This document shows, one piece after another, positions 27,288 to 36,107 of a DNA stretch of 64,000 nucleotides; position 1 is the stretch's first letter; each line of letters begins with the position of its first letter. Under the pieces are notes generated by a model. It searched no databases and was not told the origin of the DNA. It saw only the letters and a list, made by a program, of their open reading frames with translations. The DNA comes from Pseudomonas sp. Fl4BN1. Lineage in GTDB: Bacteria; Pseudomonadota; Gammaproteobacteria; Pseudomonadales; Pseudomonadaceae. The stretch spans positions 47,022-111,021 of the forward strand of contig NZ_JAAARM010000023.1 in NCBI RefSeq assembly GCF_009908285.1, given 5' to 3'. Both the position numbers and the translations under genes were made by a program.

Positions 27288-29007
27288 TGCCTTCAGCGTC
27301 GCCGACTACCTGCTGACCCGCCTGCAGCAACTGGGCCTGACCAAGGTGTTCCAGGTACCGGGCGACTACGTCTCGCACTTCATGGCAGCCCTGGACGACT
27401 TCGACGGCATCGACGCGGTGGGCGAGGTCAACGAAATGGCCGCGGCCTATGCTGCCGACGGCTACGCCCGCTATGCCGGGATCGGCGCGGTATCGCTGCA
27501 ATACAGCGTCGGCACCTTCAGTGGCCTGAACGCCATTGCCGGCTCTTATGTCGAGCGCAATCCGGTGGTGCTGATCAGTGCCAGCCCCTCGGCGCAAAAC
27601 CGGCAATTGATCTGGTCCCAGGACGTGCTGTTCCACCACTCCACCGGCGACCTGGACGTGGGCCGCAAGGTCTTCGAGCCGGTGACCGTGGCCAGCCTGA
27701 TCCTCGATGACAGCCAGTGCGCTCCGGTGCTGATCGATGCGGCCCTGGTCAAGGCCATCAGCGAGCGTCGGCCGATCTACCTGGAAGCCTGGCAGAACGT
27801 CTGGGGCGAACCTTGCCTGCCACCCCAGGGCGAACTGCAAGCACTGGCCGCACGCTGTGACGAGGATTCGATGCGCGCGGCCATCGAGGCCAGCCTGCTG
27901 CGCCTGGGCAGCGCCCGCTCGCCGCTGATCATGCTCGGCATCGAGGTCGCCCGCTTCGGCCTGCAAGAGCAGGTCATGCGCCTGATCGAGGCCAGCGGCC
28001 TGCCCTTCACCACCAGCCTGGAAGCCAAGACCGTGGTCGACGAAAGTCACCCGCAGTTCATCGGCACCTACGCCGGCACCGCCTCGCGCCCGTGGACCCA
28101 GGCCTTCATGAAGGATGTGGACTGCATCCTCGCCCTGGGGGTGATCTTCACCGACGACTACCTGCAACTGCTGGCCAAGGACTTCAGCCGGATCATCCTG
28201 GTCAACACTCAAGTGGCTCGCACCGGCCTGCAGTACTACCCCCATGTGCCACTGCCGCAATACCTGCAAAGGCTGTTGGGGGCCATGGGCCTGGACAGCG
28301 AATTCCCCCTGCGCAACCACACCCGGGAACCCGCCGCCCGGCCTGCGCTGCTGAAACAGGGCAGTGCTGACGACCCGCTGGGTTATGAACTGTTCCTGGA
28401 GATCCTCGAGCGCTTCGCTTGCCAGCAGAACCTGTGGGCCGACAGCAGCCTGATCCTGGGTGAAAGCTCGGCGTTGTATGCCGCCAGCAACCTCAATGGC
28501 CTGCCCCGGGACAGCTTTGTCGCCGATGCCATCTGGGGCTCCCTGGGCCACGAAACCGGCTGCGCCCTGGGAGTGGCCATGGGCAGCGGCCGCCGGCCGA
28601 TCGTGGTGGCCGGCGACGGCGGCTTCATGATGATCTGCCAGTCGCTGTCGACCCTGGCACGCAATCGCATCAATGCCCTGGTGTTTGTCATGAGCAACGA
28701 GGCCTACGCCATCGAGCAGGCCTTCGTCGACATCAATGCCTTCGAGCCGGGCGGCCAGTTCGCACCCTTCGACCTGCTGCCCACCTGGGACTACCTGGCC
28801 CTGGCCAAAGGCTTCGGCGCCGAAGGCTTCAAGGTCTCGACCCGCTCCGGACTGGAACAGCTGCTGCCGCAGTTGCTGCTGATCAAGGATCGCCCGGCGT
28901 TGATCCAGGTGGTGATCCCGCACCAGGACCTGGCGCCGCAAATCAAGCGCCTGGCCCAGCCGGACGGCCCGCTGTTCGTCGCTCGCCACAGCCACGCCAA
29001 CGACTGA
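27274..29007 (+). CDS. Thiamine-diphosphate 2-oxo-acid decarboxylase (pyruvate/indolepyruvate decarboxylase type)
   Basis: The protein has 577 residues from ATG 27274 (MASSNAFSVADYLL). The cofactor-activating Glu lies in GEVNEMAAAYAADGYAR. The paired His motif in LFHHSTGD is that of pyruvate/indolepyruvate decarboxylases, and the ThDP/Mg motif begins GDGGFMMICQ with its Asn about 28 residues later in MSNEAYAIEQ. It should remove CO2 from a 2-oxo acid to give an aldehyde. Because it overlaps the L-amino-acid oxidase gene, the 2-oxo acid is probably the product of that enzyme, for example an aromatic pyruvate. That coupling is inference. Confidence 0.88.
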   Translation: MASSNAFSVADYLLTRLQQLGLTKVFQVPGDYVSHFMAALDDFDGIDAVGEVNEMAAAYAADGYARYAGIGAVSLQYSVGTFSGLNAIAGSYVERNPVVLISASPSAQNRQLIWSQDVLFHHSTGDLDVGRKVFEPVTVASLILDDSQCAPVLIDAALVKAISERRPIYLEAWQNVWGEPCLPPQGELQALAARCDEDSMRAAIEASLLRLGSARSPLIMLGIEVARFGLQEQVMRLIEASGLPFTTSLEAKTVVDESHPQFIGTYAGTASRPWTQAFMKDVDCILALGVIFTDDYLQLLAKDFSRIILVNTQVARTGLQYYPHVPLPQYLQRLLGAMGLDSEFPLRNHTREPAARPALLKQGSADDPLGYELFLEILERFACQQNLWADSSLILGESSALYAASNLNGLPRDSFVADAIWGSLGHETGCALGVAMGSGRRPIVVAGDGGFMMICQSLSTLARNRINALVFVMSNEAYAIEQAFVDINAFEPGGQFAPFDLLPTWDYLALAKGFGAEGFKVSTRSGLEQLLPQLLLIKDRPALIQVVIPHQDLAPQIKRLAQPDGPLFVARHSHAND

Positions 29008-29019
29008 ACCACGCCCTTT

Positions 29020-29045
29020 GCAGGAGCCGGCTGGCCGACTCCTGC
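29020..29045. repeat. REP-like hairpin after the decarboxylase gene
   Basis: GCAGGAG (29020-29026) pairs with CTCCTGC (29039-29045) around a GCCGGCTGGC core similar to half of a pseudomonad REP element. It lies in the short gap before the TPR gene and lacks a T-tract. It may stabilise or partly terminate the transcript. Confidence 0.55.
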
Positions 29046-29079
29046 AGCACTGCCCATGTTCCCCAAGGAGCAACGAATC

Positions 29080-31098
29080 ATGGACGTTCCCTTCCTGCGC
29101 AACACCCTGGCCGTCGGCCTGTTGCTCGCCACCTGCGGTGCCCAGGCCCACAGCATGGGCCATGGTGCTGACGAACACGTCATCAGTTTCACCCCATTAC
29201 CGGCGGACACGCCCTACCTGCAAGTGCTGCAGCAATGCGTCAGCCCTCAGGACACCGAGGCCGACCAACTGCTCTCGGGCCTTGGCGGCACCCGTTACCC
29301 GCTGGTCAGCCTCGAGCAGCCGGACCAGGTCCAGGCCTTCTATAGCCAGGGCATGGCCCTGCAATACGGCTTCAACTTCTCCGCGGCGATCCGCGCCTTC
29401 TACCAGGCCAGCCGTTTCGACGAAGGCTCGACAATGCCCTACTGGGGCATCGCCCTGTCGGCCAACTCGAACATCAACAGCATCGCCACCACCGGCTGCA
29501 ACCAACTGGCCTACCGTTCAGCACTGATGGCCCTGGAACACGCCAATGCTCGCCTCCAGGCCCCGGCTGCCCAGGCAGCCTTCAGCCAGCGGCAACTGCA
29601 GCGTGAAGTGGACTACGCCAAGGCCTTCCTCGCCCTCTACAGCAAACAGGACGGCACAGTCCGCCTCGACGACGCCGGCAACAAGCGCTACGCCGCCGCG
29701 ATGAAGGCCCTGGCGGAAAACTACTTCGACGACCTCGATGCCGCCACCCTGTATGCCGACGCCCTGCTCAGCCTCAGCCCCTGGAAGTGGTGGGAAGGCA
29801 CCGAGGCGATTTCCGATCAGGTGCAGCCGACCTCGGCCGCCTACGAGGCGCTGCAAGTGCTGAACCGGGTGCTGGTCCAGGACAATCAGCACACCGGGGC
29901 CAATCACTTCTATATCCACGCCATCGAAGAGTCGCCGTTCCCCGACAGCGGCCTGCCCATGGCCGATCGTTTCCGCGATCAGAACCCGGCCATCGGCCAC
30001 CTGGTGCACATGGCATCGCACATCTACCAGCGCACCGGCAACAACGCACTCGCCAGCACCGCCAACTACACCGCGGTCTCGGTGGACCGTGCCTACACCC
30101 ACCAGGTCCAACCACAAAGCCCCTACGCCCTGCACTACCTGGGGCACAACATCCACTTCCTGACCTGGACCCTGTCCATCGAGGGGCGCCAGAACGAAGC
30201 CCTGAACATGGCCGAGGAGCTGGTGGAGAACACCACGCAATACTCGACGGTGCCCTTCCTCTGCCAGCGATACCCCGCGGAGATCAGGACCAAGAGCGAC
30301 TACTTCTACGCGGTGCCCTACTACTTCGCCGTGCGCTTCGAGGATTGGGACGCCCTGGCGCGGATTGAGCCGAAGATCGACGCCGGCCTGGCGAACATCA
30401 ACCAGACCTGCAAGGACGCCAACCAGAACACCCCGGACAACTGGACCGAGCTGAAAGCGCCCTACACCCGGCTGATGAAGGCCTATGCCCAGGCCTATCG
30501 GCAACTGAGCGCCAAGCAGCTGACCCAGGACCGCGCGCGCGACGCTCTCAAAGGGTTCTGGCAAACCGCCGCCGCAGCCCCGCTGACAGGCGAACAGGCC
30601 CTGCAATACGGCAACAACCCGGCGCTGCAACTGCTGCGCATCGCCAACCTGACCCTGATCAACCGAGCCCAGTCCAGCACTGCCGGCCCACTGGACCTGG
30701 CGGCACTCAAGCGCCTGGGCAACGAGGTCTTCAACAACCAGCAGGACGGCCTCAACGGCGACCTGCAGGCCCTGGATGGCGACTCCGGCCAACAACAGAT
30801 CGCCGCCTGGCGCAAGGCCGTAGAAGTGCAGGACGCCCTCGCCTACAACGAACCGCCGGACTGGTACTACACCCTGCACGAATCCCTGGGTTATGCGTTG
30901 CTGGCGCAAAAGCGCTATGCCGAGGCCGAACAGGTATTCCGTGAGGACCTGGCCGGTAACCGCCTGAGCGGCCGCTCCCTCAATGGACTGAAGCTGAGCC
31001 TGAAAAGCCAGCCCGACAAAAGCGTGCCGGCGCTGCTGGACGAGCAGTTGCAAACCGCCTGGCGCAACGCCACGGTGAGCCCGGTGCCGAAGCTGTAG
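29080..31098 (+). CDS. Exported TPR-like protein with conserved His clusters
   Basis: The protein has 672 residues from ATG 29080, preceded by AAGGAGCAACGAATC. A signal peptide is clear (FLRNTLAVGLLLATCGAQAH). The body is helical and TPR-like (for example GMALQYGFNFSAAIRAFYQA). A striking middle part carries several His motifs: HFYIHAIEESPFP, GHLVHMASHIYQRTG and HYLGHNIHF. I recall similar TPR proteins as widespread but uncharacterised; the His clusters could bind a metal. It follows the decarboxylase by about 70 bases and probably shares its transcript, so a periplasmic role linked to the oxidase/tyrosinase region is possible. Function unknown. Confidence 0.75.
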   Translation: MDVPFLRNTLAVGLLLATCGAQAHSMGHGADEHVISFTPLPADTPYLQVLQQCVSPQDTEADQLLSGLGGTRYPLVSLEQPDQVQAFYSQGMALQYGFNFSAAIRAFYQASRFDEGSTMPYWGIALSANSNINSIATTGCNQLAYRSALMALEHANARLQAPAAQAAFSQRQLQREVDYAKAFLALYSKQDGTVRLDDAGNKRYAAAMKALAENYFDDLDAATLYADALLSLSPWKWWEGTEAISDQVQPTSAAYEALQVLNRVLVQDNQHTGANHFYIHAIEESPFPDSGLPMADRFRDQNPAIGHLVHMASHIYQRTGNNALASTANYTAVSVDRAYTHQVQPQSPYALHYLGHNIHFLTWTLSIEGRQNEALNMAEELVENTTQYSTVPFLCQRYPAEIRTKSDYFYAVPYYFAVRFEDWDALARIEPKIDAGLANINQTCKDANQNTPDNWTELKAPYTRLMKAYAQAYRQLSAKQLTQDRARDALKGFWQTAAAAPLTGEQALQYGNNPALQLLRIANLTLINRAQSSTAGPLDLAALKRLGNEVFNNQQDGLNGDLQALDGDSGQQQIAAWRKAVEVQDALAYNEPPDWYYTLHESLGYALLAQKRYAEAEQVFREDLAGNRLSGRSLNGLKLSLKSQPDKSVPALLDEQLQTAWRNATVSPVPKL

Positions 31099-31169
31099 CG
31101 GCGGTCCCAGGCGGCGCTCGGCCCGCAAGAAGCCCTGGACCGGGCGCCGCACAGGATCAGCAGCGACGC

Positions 31170-31901
31170 TCAGGAACGCCAGCGCACTGCCAGCGGCCAG
31201 TACCAGCGTACTGGTCGCGCCTGTAGCAGGCGTTCGTACAGCATCCACACCATGCACAGCAGCATCAGCACCACATGCCCCTGCTGCGCCAGCATCGGCA
31301 ACAGCATCAGGGGCCAGCAAGAACCCACGCACCAACCTCCGGTGGATACCCCAAAGCCCAGGCAGTCACCAATGAAGTCCATGCCAAAAGCCGAGATCCG
31401 CGGTTGACGATGACACTGGTTAAGGCAGTGCTGCTTGACCGGCGAGGCCTGCCACAACAGGCTCAAGATCACCGCACCGGTCACGCTCTGAGTGGCCGAC
31501 AGACCGAGCCAGACCTGTGCGCCCACCACCAGGCTCATCAGCAACAGCCCGACCAAGGTCCAGACTGCGACAAAGCCCAATACAAACAACAGCACTGCCT
31601 GCCAGCGCCGGCGCCGCAGGCTGCGCTGGCAGATGTACACCAGTGGCCGCACCAGCAACAGCGGAGTCATCGCCAACAGCATCAGGAGCCAAGCCAACAA
31701 CAGTTGCCCCGGTGGATTGAACAGCAGCGCCTGCTCGATCCCTTGCCATCCCAGAGCGTACCCGGCCAATGGCAAGCTGCCGCAGAACGCCGGGATCGAG
31801 AGCATCGCGCTCGACCCCAGCAACCACCCCCAGCCGCTCAGGCTGGCCAGCAGCAACCAGGGGACCAGACCGCGCCCCAGCAGCTGCAGGTAGGTGCCCA
31901 T
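31170..31901 (-). CDS. DUF2182-family integral membrane protein (putative metal-binding)
   Basis: The protein has 243 residues and about six membrane segments. The family pattern is visible: SPVKQHCLNQCHRQPR in a loop, then GGWCVGSCWPLMLLPM near a later helix, a set of Cys, His and Met residues able to bind copper. It starts 5 bases after the tyrosinase stop, so the two are translated together. Tyrosinase needs two copper ions, so copper delivery or membrane handling for tyrosinase is a natural inference. I know of no experiment showing this. Confidence 0.8.
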   Translation of the reverse strand: MGTYLQLLGRGLVPWLLLASLSGWGWLLGSSAMLSIPAFCGSLPLAGYALGWQGIEQALLFNPPGQLLLAWLLMLLAMTPLLLVRPLVYICQRSLRRRRWQAVLLFVLGFVAVWTLVGLLLMSLVVGAQVWLGLSATQSVTGAVILSLLWQASPVKQHCLNQCHRQPRISAFGMDFIGDCLGFGVSTGGWCVGSCWPLMLLPMLAQQGHVVLMLLCMVWMLYERLLQARPVRWYWPLAVRWRS

Positions 31902-31906
31902 GACTT

Positions 31907-33484
31907 TCAGCCTCCCAACCGAGTGATGCTGACCCGTGACACCGTCACCTGATCCTCTGGGCGAACCGGCGTCTTGGAGATGAAACGGATATTCAGCTGA
32001 TCCGCAGAGGTGATTCCGTTCAAGTGCAAGGTATCGATGATGTCGGTGATTTCGAACACTTCGGTGATGCCGTGACCACCGTGATCATCATCCGCGCGGC
32101 TGGCCTGGCACAGGCCGAACAACGACAGCACGCCTGCACGCAGTTCCGGATGCAGGGCCGGATCGGCACCTGGCGGCAAATTGATGTAGACCTGCAGCAC
32201 GATCGAATCACGTTTACCGCGGATGTTTTCCAGATTGAGGAACACCCGGTCCGGCGGCGTCAGGTTGGCGACAAGCAGGTTCGACTTCAAGCTGTTGAAA
32301 ACCTTCTGTGAGCTGCTCTTGTCCAGTACCACGCTGGTCTGTACCGAATTGCCAACGAGATCGAGGGGCGCGTGGTTGGCACCGATCAACTCACTGTTCT
32401 GGTCATTGCTCATCAGTAACCCCTGGCTGGAGAACTGCCGCACTTGATCCGCCGCCAGCCCCAAGCGCGTCAGGCGCCGCAACAGCGGATGCACGACAGG
32501 TTGCTGCGCAGCGCTGGTGTCATAGCGATAGTCGAGTTGGGGCGCCAGGGTATCGAGCATTTGCGCCACCTTGAATTTCCACGGATGACCGCTGACGGTG
32601 GGTACGACAAAGTCCCTGTTCAAACCGGTCGGGCCGTTATACCAATCGGCTACATCTGGGTTCTGGTGATCTGCGCTGCTGTCCAGCCAGACCTGCCACA
32701 GGCGATCGATATTGGCATGGTGCAACCAGAAGATCGGATCCAGGGCCGCCGTCTCCGGAAAACTCATCAGGCCCTGGGCCGGTTCTGTACCGGGAGGCAC
32801 AGGAGTGACCTGATCCTCGCCGCCCACCTCGGTATGGACGATATTGTGCGGACGCGCCTCCAGGCCACCGCGAATGCCACTCTTATGCCCTGAAAATGTG
32901 CTGGGGGTGCCTCCAAATCCCGGCGGGTTGCCCATGTAACCGCCTTCGAACACCGCGTCCTCCAGGCACCCGAGCTGGATCAGGTCGGCAACCAGCACGA
33001 CCTTGCCGTCGCCATCGGGACCATAGCGACGCTCGACATAGAGTGGGTTGGGGCCTCCTCCCTGGGGCAAGGTCCTGGCAGCAAAACAGGCTGGCAACTG
33101 CAAGGATTGCGGCCCCTCGTTGTAGTTCCAGTAAGGCAGTGCCCAATCCTGCGGGCCACCCAGCTTGACGATCGCGTCCCGGACAATTTTCTCGAAGGAG
33201 ACAACGTAGCCGCGATGCCAGGGCACAAAGAACCAGTTGGAATGTTGGCACTGCTTCCAATACAGCTTGCGCTCGACATAACTGGGCAGCTTTTCGCCTT
33301 TCTTCAGGTAACCGGCATCTCTCCACATCTGCTCGTTGAAACCGTGGATCGCCGCGAGAAATCGCCAACTGGTGGGATCGGTAATCGGTCGTTGCTGCAA
33401 CACCCCGACTGCCTTGGCGTACCACAGCAAGGTGTCGTCCCAATCGCCGGTTAACTTCCAGACATCACGCCGAACATGAACCAT
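31907..33484 (-). CDS. Tyrosinase-family type-3 copper oxidase
   Basis: The protein has 525 residues from ATG 33484 with AGGGAGA upstream. The CuA ligands are H47 (AAIHGFN), H81 and H90 (QHSNWFFVPWHRGY). The CuB ligands are H213 and H217 (RPHNIVHTE) and the His pair at 255-256 in DPIFWLHHANIDRLW. A large C-terminal domain from about residue 330 resembles the beta-sandwich shielding domain of plant polyphenol oxidases. There is no signal peptide. It oxidises monophenols or o-diphenols to quinones (melanin-type chemistry), but the substrate is not known. It lies between a PLD-like gene and a DUF2182 gene on the same strand. Confidence 0.92.
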   Translation of the reverse strand: MVHVRRDVWKLTGDWDDTLLWYAKAVGVLQQRPITDPTSWRFLAAIHGFNEQMWRDAGYLKKGEKLPSYVERKLYWKQCQHSNWFFVPWHRGYVVSFEKIVRDAIVKLGGPQDWALPYWNYNEGPQSLQLPACFAARTLPQGGGPNPLYVERRYGPDGDGKVVLVADLIQLGCLEDAVFEGGYMGNPPGFGGTPSTFSGHKSGIRGGLEARPHNIVHTEVGGEDQVTPVPPGTEPAQGLMSFPETAALDPIFWLHHANIDRLWQVWLDSSADHQNPDVADWYNGPTGLNRDFVVPTVSGHPWKFKVAQMLDTLAPQLDYRYDTSAAQQPVVHPLLRRLTRLGLAADQVRQFSSQGLLMSNDQNSELIGANHAPLDLVGNSVQTSVVLDKSSSQKVFNSLKSNLLVANLTPPDRVFLNLENIRGKRDSIVLQVYINLPPGADPALHPELRAGVLSLFGLCQASRADDDHGGHGITEVFEITDIIDTLHLNGITSADQLNIRFISKTPVRPEDQVTVSRVSITRLGG

Positions 33485-33617
33485 GGCCTATCTCCCTGAT
33501 AAAACCGCGTTACGGAGGAAGCATTTCCTCCGCTGGCAACGCTAGATCAGGTGATATCAATCTGCCTGTTGCGCCCCAATAAAAGCGGACCGGCGGCAAG
33601 ACTTTCAGCAGCACCAT

Positions 33618-35264
33618 TCAGCGCCCGGAAAAGCGCAGGCGCGACAATTGGCGTAGATCCCCCTCAAGGTAGTAATCGTTGCTCCAACTGTCGTCCACCG
33701 CCAGCGGCTGCACCTGCTTCAAGGCCAGTTGCTTGGCGAAATAGCGGAACCGGTAGTGCTCGTAGAAACGCAGCAGTTCCAGGCCGTAGCGGTCCGCCAG
33801 ATCAATATCGCCACGAATGATCAGGAAATTCTCGTCATTGCTCTGGCTGGCGCCGACGCTGAGGTTGTGGCTGCCGCTGATGATCACCGGAGCCTCGCTG
33901 GTGAAATCGGTGACGATGGCCTTGGTGTGCACCAACAGGTTGCCCTTCTGGCCCTTGAGCCCCTCCTTGAGCCAGCCTTCCAGGCCGTTGTTGAGCAAGG
34001 CGGTGGCGGCAAACTCGGCCGTGCGGTCGGCGTGGAAACCGGTGATGCGGCTGGCGGTGTTTTGCAGGCCATAGCGCAACACATCGTCATGAGGCTGGCC
34101 GAGCAAGGCATTGAGAATGCTGTCGGGCAAGGCAAAGGCAGTGACGAACAGCAGGTCGCGACGGGCACCGTTGATGATCTCGACAAATTCGCTGAGATCG
34201 CCCTGGCCGCTGCGCGGGGAGAACCCGGCGAACAATGCGACATCCGGCTGCATGGGGTTGTTTTGGGTCAGCCATTGGCGGGTGCTGCCCACATCCGTCG
34301 GGTTGGCCCAGACCTGCTCGAACACCTGCAGGTAGCGCGCGGCAAGCGCGGGATTGTCGAGGCTGTGGACGACGTTGGCCTGGCGGTAGACCCCATTGGC
34401 GGTGAAGTTGGTGCTGCCGCACAGCACCGCCGCAGGCTGGCGTTGGCCGCTGGCATCGAGGCGGCTGAGGACGATGAACTTGTCATGGAAGATCGCATGG
34501 GTCACCCGCCCGCGTTTATTGGCCTCGGGCAGGTGCTGCAGGCTGGCCTGGTTGAGGGTGGTGTCCGCGTCCCCGGGGGCGGCATGGTACAGCACCCGCA
34601 CCTGGACGCCGCGATCGAAGGCGGCGTTGACCGCATCGATGATCGCCTGCAGCTGGTACTCGTAGATGGCAATGTCCAGGCTCCAACTGGCGTCCGTGGC
34701 GCGCTGGATAAACCCCAGCAGTTGCTCCAACAAGCCGTTTTCCAGCCACTGCCGGGGCGCCTCCGGCCAGGACTCGATAGGCAGGTCCTTGTTGGCACTG
34801 AGCAACGCGTCCAGCTCGGGAAACTTGCGCGAGAACGCCTGGCTGGCGGCCACCGCGCGATTGAAGATCACGTGCTGCCCAACCGGCAGTCCGTTGTCGG
34901 TGGTGATGCTCAGTTGCAACGACTCGGTCAGTTGCGGCGCATCGCTGCTGCCATAGACCAGGTGCACCCGATAGTTGAGGGTGGTGCCGGGGTCAACCGC
35001 GTAGTCGGCCCAGCGAAACTTCTGCAACGGCGCCAGATCGCTGGGGGTGGCGTTGTACTGGGGAAAGGTGTGGGCCTTGCCAGGGAAGGTCAGGCTGTTG
35101 AACAGAAACAACCAGGGCTTGCTGTCGACCTGCTTCTCGATGGCAAACCCCAGCAGGCCCTGGCGCCGGCTGGCATCCAGGTCCATGGCCAGCAGTACGC
35201 CGTTGGTCCCGGCATAGGCCTTGACCCGGAAATCGTCCTTGTCGTTACGCACCAGTACGCGCAT
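33618..35264 (-). CDS. Phospholipase D-like protein with two HKD-type motifs
   Basis: The protein has 548 residues from ATG 35264 with AGGAGTG upstream. Two PLD motifs are present: IFHDKFIVLS followed by CGSTNFTANG, and LVHTKAIVTD followed by SGSHNLSVGAS. The first lacks the Asp of the HxKxxxxD pattern (Ser instead); the second is complete. The first 170 residues form a separate, probably beta-rich domain. PLD-family enzymes cleave phosphodiesters in lipids or nucleic acids. No signal peptide is seen. It lies 134 bases upstream of the tyrosinase gene on the same strand. It could be a lipase, a nuclease or a secreted effector. Confidence 0.85.
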   Translation of the reverse strand: MRVLVRNDKDDFRVKAYAGTNGVLLAMDLDASRRQGLLGFAIEKQVDSKPWLFLFNSLTFPGKAHTFPQYNATPSDLAPLQKFRWADYAVDPGTTLNYRVHLVYGSSDAPQLTESLQLSITTDNGLPVGQHVIFNRAVAASQAFSRKFPELDALLSANKDLPIESWPEAPRQWLENGLLEQLLGFIQRATDASWSLDIAIYEYQLQAIIDAVNAAFDRGVQVRVLYHAAPGDADTTLNQASLQHLPEANKRGRVTHAIFHDKFIVLSRLDASGQRQPAAVLCGSTNFTANGVYRQANVVHSLDNPALAARYLQVFEQVWANPTDVGSTRQWLTQNNPMQPDVALFAGFSPRSGQGDLSEFVEIINGARRDLLFVTAFALPDSILNALLGQPHDDVLRYGLQNTASRITGFHADRTAEFAATALLNNGLEGWLKEGLKGQKGNLLVHTKAIVTDFTSEAPVIISGSHNLSVGASQSNDENFLIIRGDIDLADRYGLELLRFYEHYRFRYFAKQLALKQVQPLAVDDSWSNDYYLEGDLRQLSRLRFSGR

Positions 35265-35332
35265 GAAGTCACTCCTGTGAAAGACAGCGCAAAGCGTAGT
35301 CGCTTCCCGCCCCGGCATGCCAAGGCAAATCC

Positions 35333-35418
35333 CTGTAGGAGCCGGCTTGCCGGCGAAGAGCCCCTTGAGACTTGCACCGCCAGGCCGGACGCTTTCGCTG
35401 GCAAGCCAGCTCCTACGG
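35333..35418. repeat. REP pair (BIME-like)
   Basis: Two REP units in opposite orientation: CTGTAGGAGCCGGCTTGCCG on the left and its degenerate complement (GCTGGCAAGCCAGCTCCTAC) on the right. It occupies most of the gap between the VWA gene and the PLD-like gene. Nothing else is seen in this gap. Confidence 0.85.
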
Positions 35419-35445
35419 GGGATGTGCGGTGTGTCGGGGAGGTAG

Positions 35446-36081
35446 TCAGGGCGTATGGACGTCGAGGTGCTGGTAGGCGGCGTTGAGGAGAGTCGCCAGT
35501 TCCCGGGCGCGGCCCAGGCGGATCGGCCCGCGCTCGATATCGATCAACAAGGTCGGAGCGCTCAGCGCCGCCAGGGCTGGCAGGGTTTTCAAGCGGCCAT
35601 CGGTGATCAGCAACACCCGCTGCTGCTCGGCCGGCAGGCGTCGTTGGCGCTGTTCCAGCCACTGCGCCGCCTCATTCAGGGCCTGTGGCAGCGGCGTGCC
35701 ACCGCCGGCACCAAGGCCGTCGAGCCAGTGCCGCAGGTCCTTGGAAGCCTTCAGGCCTTGCACTTGCCAGTGCGGCGCGCGACCACTGGCGGTGAGCAGG
35801 GCCAGACGCGCACGCTGGCGGTATGCATCATCGAACAGTTGCGCCAGCAGACCCTTGGCGTCGCTCAGGGCGCTGTGCCGGCGGGTCGAGGCCGAGGCGT
35901 CGACGATCACCAGCCACAGCTCATGAGGGGCGCGACTGCGCAGGTGAAACAGCAAGTCTTCGCGCTGCCGTGGCCGGCCATTGAGCAAGGTACCTGGCCA
36001 GTTGATCCGGCCTTGGCGTGCTGCACGGCTTTTGCCTTGTCTACCGTGATCCAGCTGCCCCGCCCGGGGCTTGGCATCCAC
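35446..36081 (-). CDS. VWA-domain protein, ChlD/BchD-like partner of the chelatase ATPase
   Basis: The protein has 211 residues with a GTG start at 36081. The von Willebrand A fold shows a MIDAS motif DASAS near residue 62, a conserved Thr in GTPLPQAL and Asp in LITDGR. It is shorter than full ChlD and lacks an N-terminal AAA part. It starts 26 bases after the ChlI-like ATPase gene. The pair is placed directly after cobN. It likely works with that ATPase to assist cobalt insertion into hydrogenobyrinic acid diamide, as CobS/CobT do elsewhere. That role is inference from context. Confidence 0.87.
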   Translation of the reverse strand: MDAKPRAGQLDHGRQGKSRAARQGRINWPGTLLNGRPRQREDLLFHLRSRAPHELWLVIVDASASTRRHSALSDAKGLLAQLFDDAYRQRARLALLTASGRAPHWQVQGLKASKDLRHWLDGLGAGGGTPLPQALNEAAQWLEQRQRRLPAEQQRVLLITDGRLKTLPALAALSAPTLLIDIERGPIRLGRARELATLLNAAYQHLDVHTP

Positions 36082-36107
36082 CCCCGCGGCTGCTCGGGGG
36101 CGAATGC

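Noticed and set aside
27244..31335. Long minus-strand open frames (over 600 codons each) antisense to the decarboxylase and TPR genes
   Set aside because: These have the same shadow effect of biased codon use; the translations lack motifs, while the plus-strand products carry cofactor motifs and a signal peptide.
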